7,880 nucleotides of DNA, taken from Holophagae bacterium (lineage in GTDB: Bacteria; Acidobacteriota; Thermoanaerobaculia; Thermoanaerobaculales; Sulfomarinibacteraceae). Positions within the stretch are counted from its first letter, which is position 1, and every line of letters begins with the position of its first letter. Position numbers and translations under genes: made by a program. Under the pieces are notes generated by a model. That model did not search any database. It saw only the letters and a list, made by a program, of their open reading frames with translations, and had not been told where the DNA came from. The stretch covers positions 1 through 7,880 of the forward strand of contig DAOWGJ010000136.1 in the NCBI GenBank assembly GCA_030637505.1, read 5' to 3'. Positions 6,372-7,880 of this stretch are shown in pieces.

Positions 6372-7880
6372 ATGATCCGCAACCTGTCCGCTCGTTTGCA
6401 GACGCTCTTTGTTCTGATTGGCCTGGTCGTCCTTTTCGGAATTGCATCCCCCCACTTCCTGAGCACCGACAATCTGCTCAATGTCATGCAGCAGTCGGCA
6501 ATCAACGCGATCCTCGGCATCGGCTTGACCTTCGTGATCATCTCCGGTGGCATCGATTTGTCGGTGGGGTCCATTCTGGCCCTATGCTCGTTGGTGGTGG
6601 CCGACTTGTTGGTGGCGGGACATTCAACCGTGGTGGCCATCGCCGGAGGACTGCTGGTGGGGCTGCTGTGCGGCCTACTTAACGGCCTGATCACCACCCT
6701 CGGGCGCATTCCCCCGTTCATTACAACCTTGGGCATGATGTTGATCGCACGCTCCGCAGCCAAGATCTACTCCGGTTCGAAGCCGATCAGCGGTTTGCCC
6801 GAGTCCTTCCGAGCCCTGTCGGGCAGTGTGGCAGGTGTGCCCGTCATGGTCCTGGTGGTGGGCGTGCTCTATATTTTTGCCCACATCGTTTTGACCCGCA
6901 CCAAGCTCGGTCGTTACAGCTACGCCATCGGAGGGAACGAGGAGGCGGCGTGGCTCTCAGGGGTCCCTGTGGCACTTTACAAAGTGGCCATTTATGCTCT
7001 GGCCGGCTTGATGGCCGGGGTTGCGGCGGTGCTGATGACCTCCAGGTTGAACGCCGCTTCGCCGCTCTCCGGAGAGATGTACGAACTCTATGCGATCGCC
7101 GCCGCTGTCATTGGCGGGGTCAGCCTGATGGGCGGCGAGGGCAGGGTTCTGGGCACCCTGATCGGCGCCCTGATCATGGGCACGCTGCGCAACGGACTCA
7201 ACGCGCTCAATGTTCCGTCCGCCCTCGAAGGTATGGTCGTGGGCGGTGTGCTGATCATTGCGGTTGTGCTGGACCGTGCTCGTCATCGAAAAGCGGAGGC
7301 CAAACCTGCAGAGGGCTTTAGGCGCTACCGCAAGATGTTGCTGGTGGCCGTTTGCGTGGCTGCAGCGGTGATGGGCGCCTTTGGTTTCCGGGTGACCTCC
7401 GATTCACCCAGTCGGACAGAGGGTTTGACGATCGCCTTCGTGCCCAAGGCTCTCAATTCACCGTTCTGGGCCGACATGGAGCAGGCCGCCCAGCGTGAGG
7501 CCGAAAATCAGGGAGTCCGGCTGATCTCCCTTGCGGCCGAGCGTGAGACCGACGTCGAGCGCCAGTACCAGATCATCGAGAATCTGATTCAGCAGAAGGT
7601 CGACGCCGTCCTGCTGGCGCCGTCCGGATCCAAGGAGCTCGTTCCGGCCATCCGCAAGGCCAACGATGCAGGCATTCCGGTGCTCTTGCTCGACACCCGT
7701 ATTGATCAGGCCGCAGCTGACTCCATTGGAGCCCGGGTGGTCACTTACATCGGTTCGGACAACTTCGAGGGCGGCGCCGTGGCCGGCCGTGCTCTCGCGA
7801 CCAAAATCGACGGCCGGGGTGAGGTGGCGATCATCGAGGGCATCTCAGGGCACGAGACTGCCGACCAGCGGCGCCTTGGG
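6372..7880 (+). CDS. Sugar ABC transporter permease fused to a periplasmic substrate-binding domain (RbsC-RbsB type), 3' truncated by window end
   Basis: The frame is open for 503 codons from ATG 6372 to the window edge. An in-frame TAA at 6366-6368 rules out a longer N-terminus; no clear ribosome site is visible. Residues 1-300 are a BPD_transp_2 permease of the ribose/monosaccharide importer class: many hydrophobic helices, ISGGIDLSVGS (57-67), TTLGMM (118-123) and the conserved GGEGRVLGTLIGALIMG (254-270). A basic cytoplasmic loop (RARHRK, then RRYRK, 302-321) precedes an extra membrane helix at about 322-338. From residue 350 a type I sugar-binding domain begins: IAFVPKALNSPFW (354-366), LLLDTRI (438-444), YIGSDNFEGG (459-468) and the start of its ligand loop with Arg500. 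Asn362, Phe365, Trp366, Asp441 and Arg443 match ligand-contact regions of RbsB, so a monosaccharide ligand is likely but not identified. In most systems permease and binding protein are separate. The ATPase subunit is not in the window; it could lie downstream or elsewhere. Confidence 0.92.
   Translation, partial: MIRNLSARLQTLFVLIGLVVLFGIASPHFLSTDNLLNVMQQSAINAILGIGLTFVIISGGIDLSVGSILALCSLVVADLLVAGHSTVVAIAGGLLVGLLCGLLNGLITTLGRIPPFITTLGMMLIARSAAKIYSGSKPISGLPESFRALSGSVAGVPVMVLVVGVLYIFAHIVLTRTKLGRYSYAIGGNEEAAWLSGVPVALYKVAIYALAGLMAGVAAVLMTSRLNAASPLSGEMYELYAIAAAVIGGVSLMGGEGRVLGTLIGALIMGTLRNGLNALNVPSALEGMVVGGVLIIAVVLDRARHRKAEAKPAEGFRRYRKMLLVAVCVAAAVMGAFGFRVTSDSPSRTEGLTIAFVPKALNSPFWADMEQAAQREAENQGVRLISLAAERETDVERQYQIIENLIQQKVDAVLLAPSGSKELVPAIRKANDAGIPVLLLDTRIDQAAADSIGARVVTYIGSDNFEGGAVAGRALATKIDGRGEVAIIEGISGHETADQRRLG

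Noticed and set aside
6350..6682. 110-codon + strand frame at the start of the transporter gene
   Set aside because: It is in a different frame from the permease, whose translation matches RbsC throughout; this one has no family resemblance.

Overview
The window is 7,880 bases of GC-rich DNA with strong G/C bias at third codon positions. It is almost fully coding, and every supported gene is on the + strand. The organism looks like a high-GC Gram-negative bacterium: the last gene needs a periplasm, and as I remember them, the two multidomain ATP-grasp proteins resemble uncharacterised proteins of Deltaproteobacteria-grade and Bacteroidetes genomes. I cannot fix the taxon from sequence alone. 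I see no tRNA, rRNA, CRISPR array, insertion sequence or long repeat.

Layout. Bases 2-85 are the probable 3' end of an upstream gene. After a 39-base gap come three tightly packed genes. The first (125-1411) is a Glu/Leu/Phe/Val dehydrogenase homologue. The second (1408-3135) is a 575-residue protein with a pyruvate,phosphate dikinase N-terminal (PPDK_N, ATP-grasp) module. The third (3132-6326) is a 1,064-residue protein with a GAF-like N-terminus, a helical middle, a second PPDK_N module and a C-terminal nucleotidyltransferase domain. Both junctions are 4-base start/stop overlaps (GTGA, then ATGA), so the three are very probably co-transcribed and translationally coupled. After 45 bases, a sugar ABC-transporter permease of the RbsC type starts at 6372 and continues in frame into an RbsB-type substrate-binding domain, then runs off the window end.

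The dehydrogenase trio is the most interesting part. The dehydrogenase fold is well preserved, but the catalytic lysine is Met107 and the lysine that binds the substrate side-chain carboxylate is Trp71. The two ATP-grasp proteins keep the nucleotide-binding motifs of PEP synthase and PPDK but have neither the phosphohistidine swivel domain nor the PEP/pyruvate barrel, so neither can catalyse the full PEP synthase reaction alone. They share a second conserved region after the ATP-grasp module (GxGRWG ... G[ST]HFF). The third gene adds a ligand-sensing type domain and a nucleotidyltransferase with an intact GS...DxD...D metal site. My inference, not a demonstrated fact, is that the trio is a sensory or protein-modifying unit linked to carbon/nitrogen metabolism, in which the dehydrogenase-like protein may be a target or metabolite sensor.

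The transporter gene is a separate theme. Permease and binding protein are joined by an extra membrane helix, which would tether the binding domain in the periplasm. The ATPase partner is not in the window.
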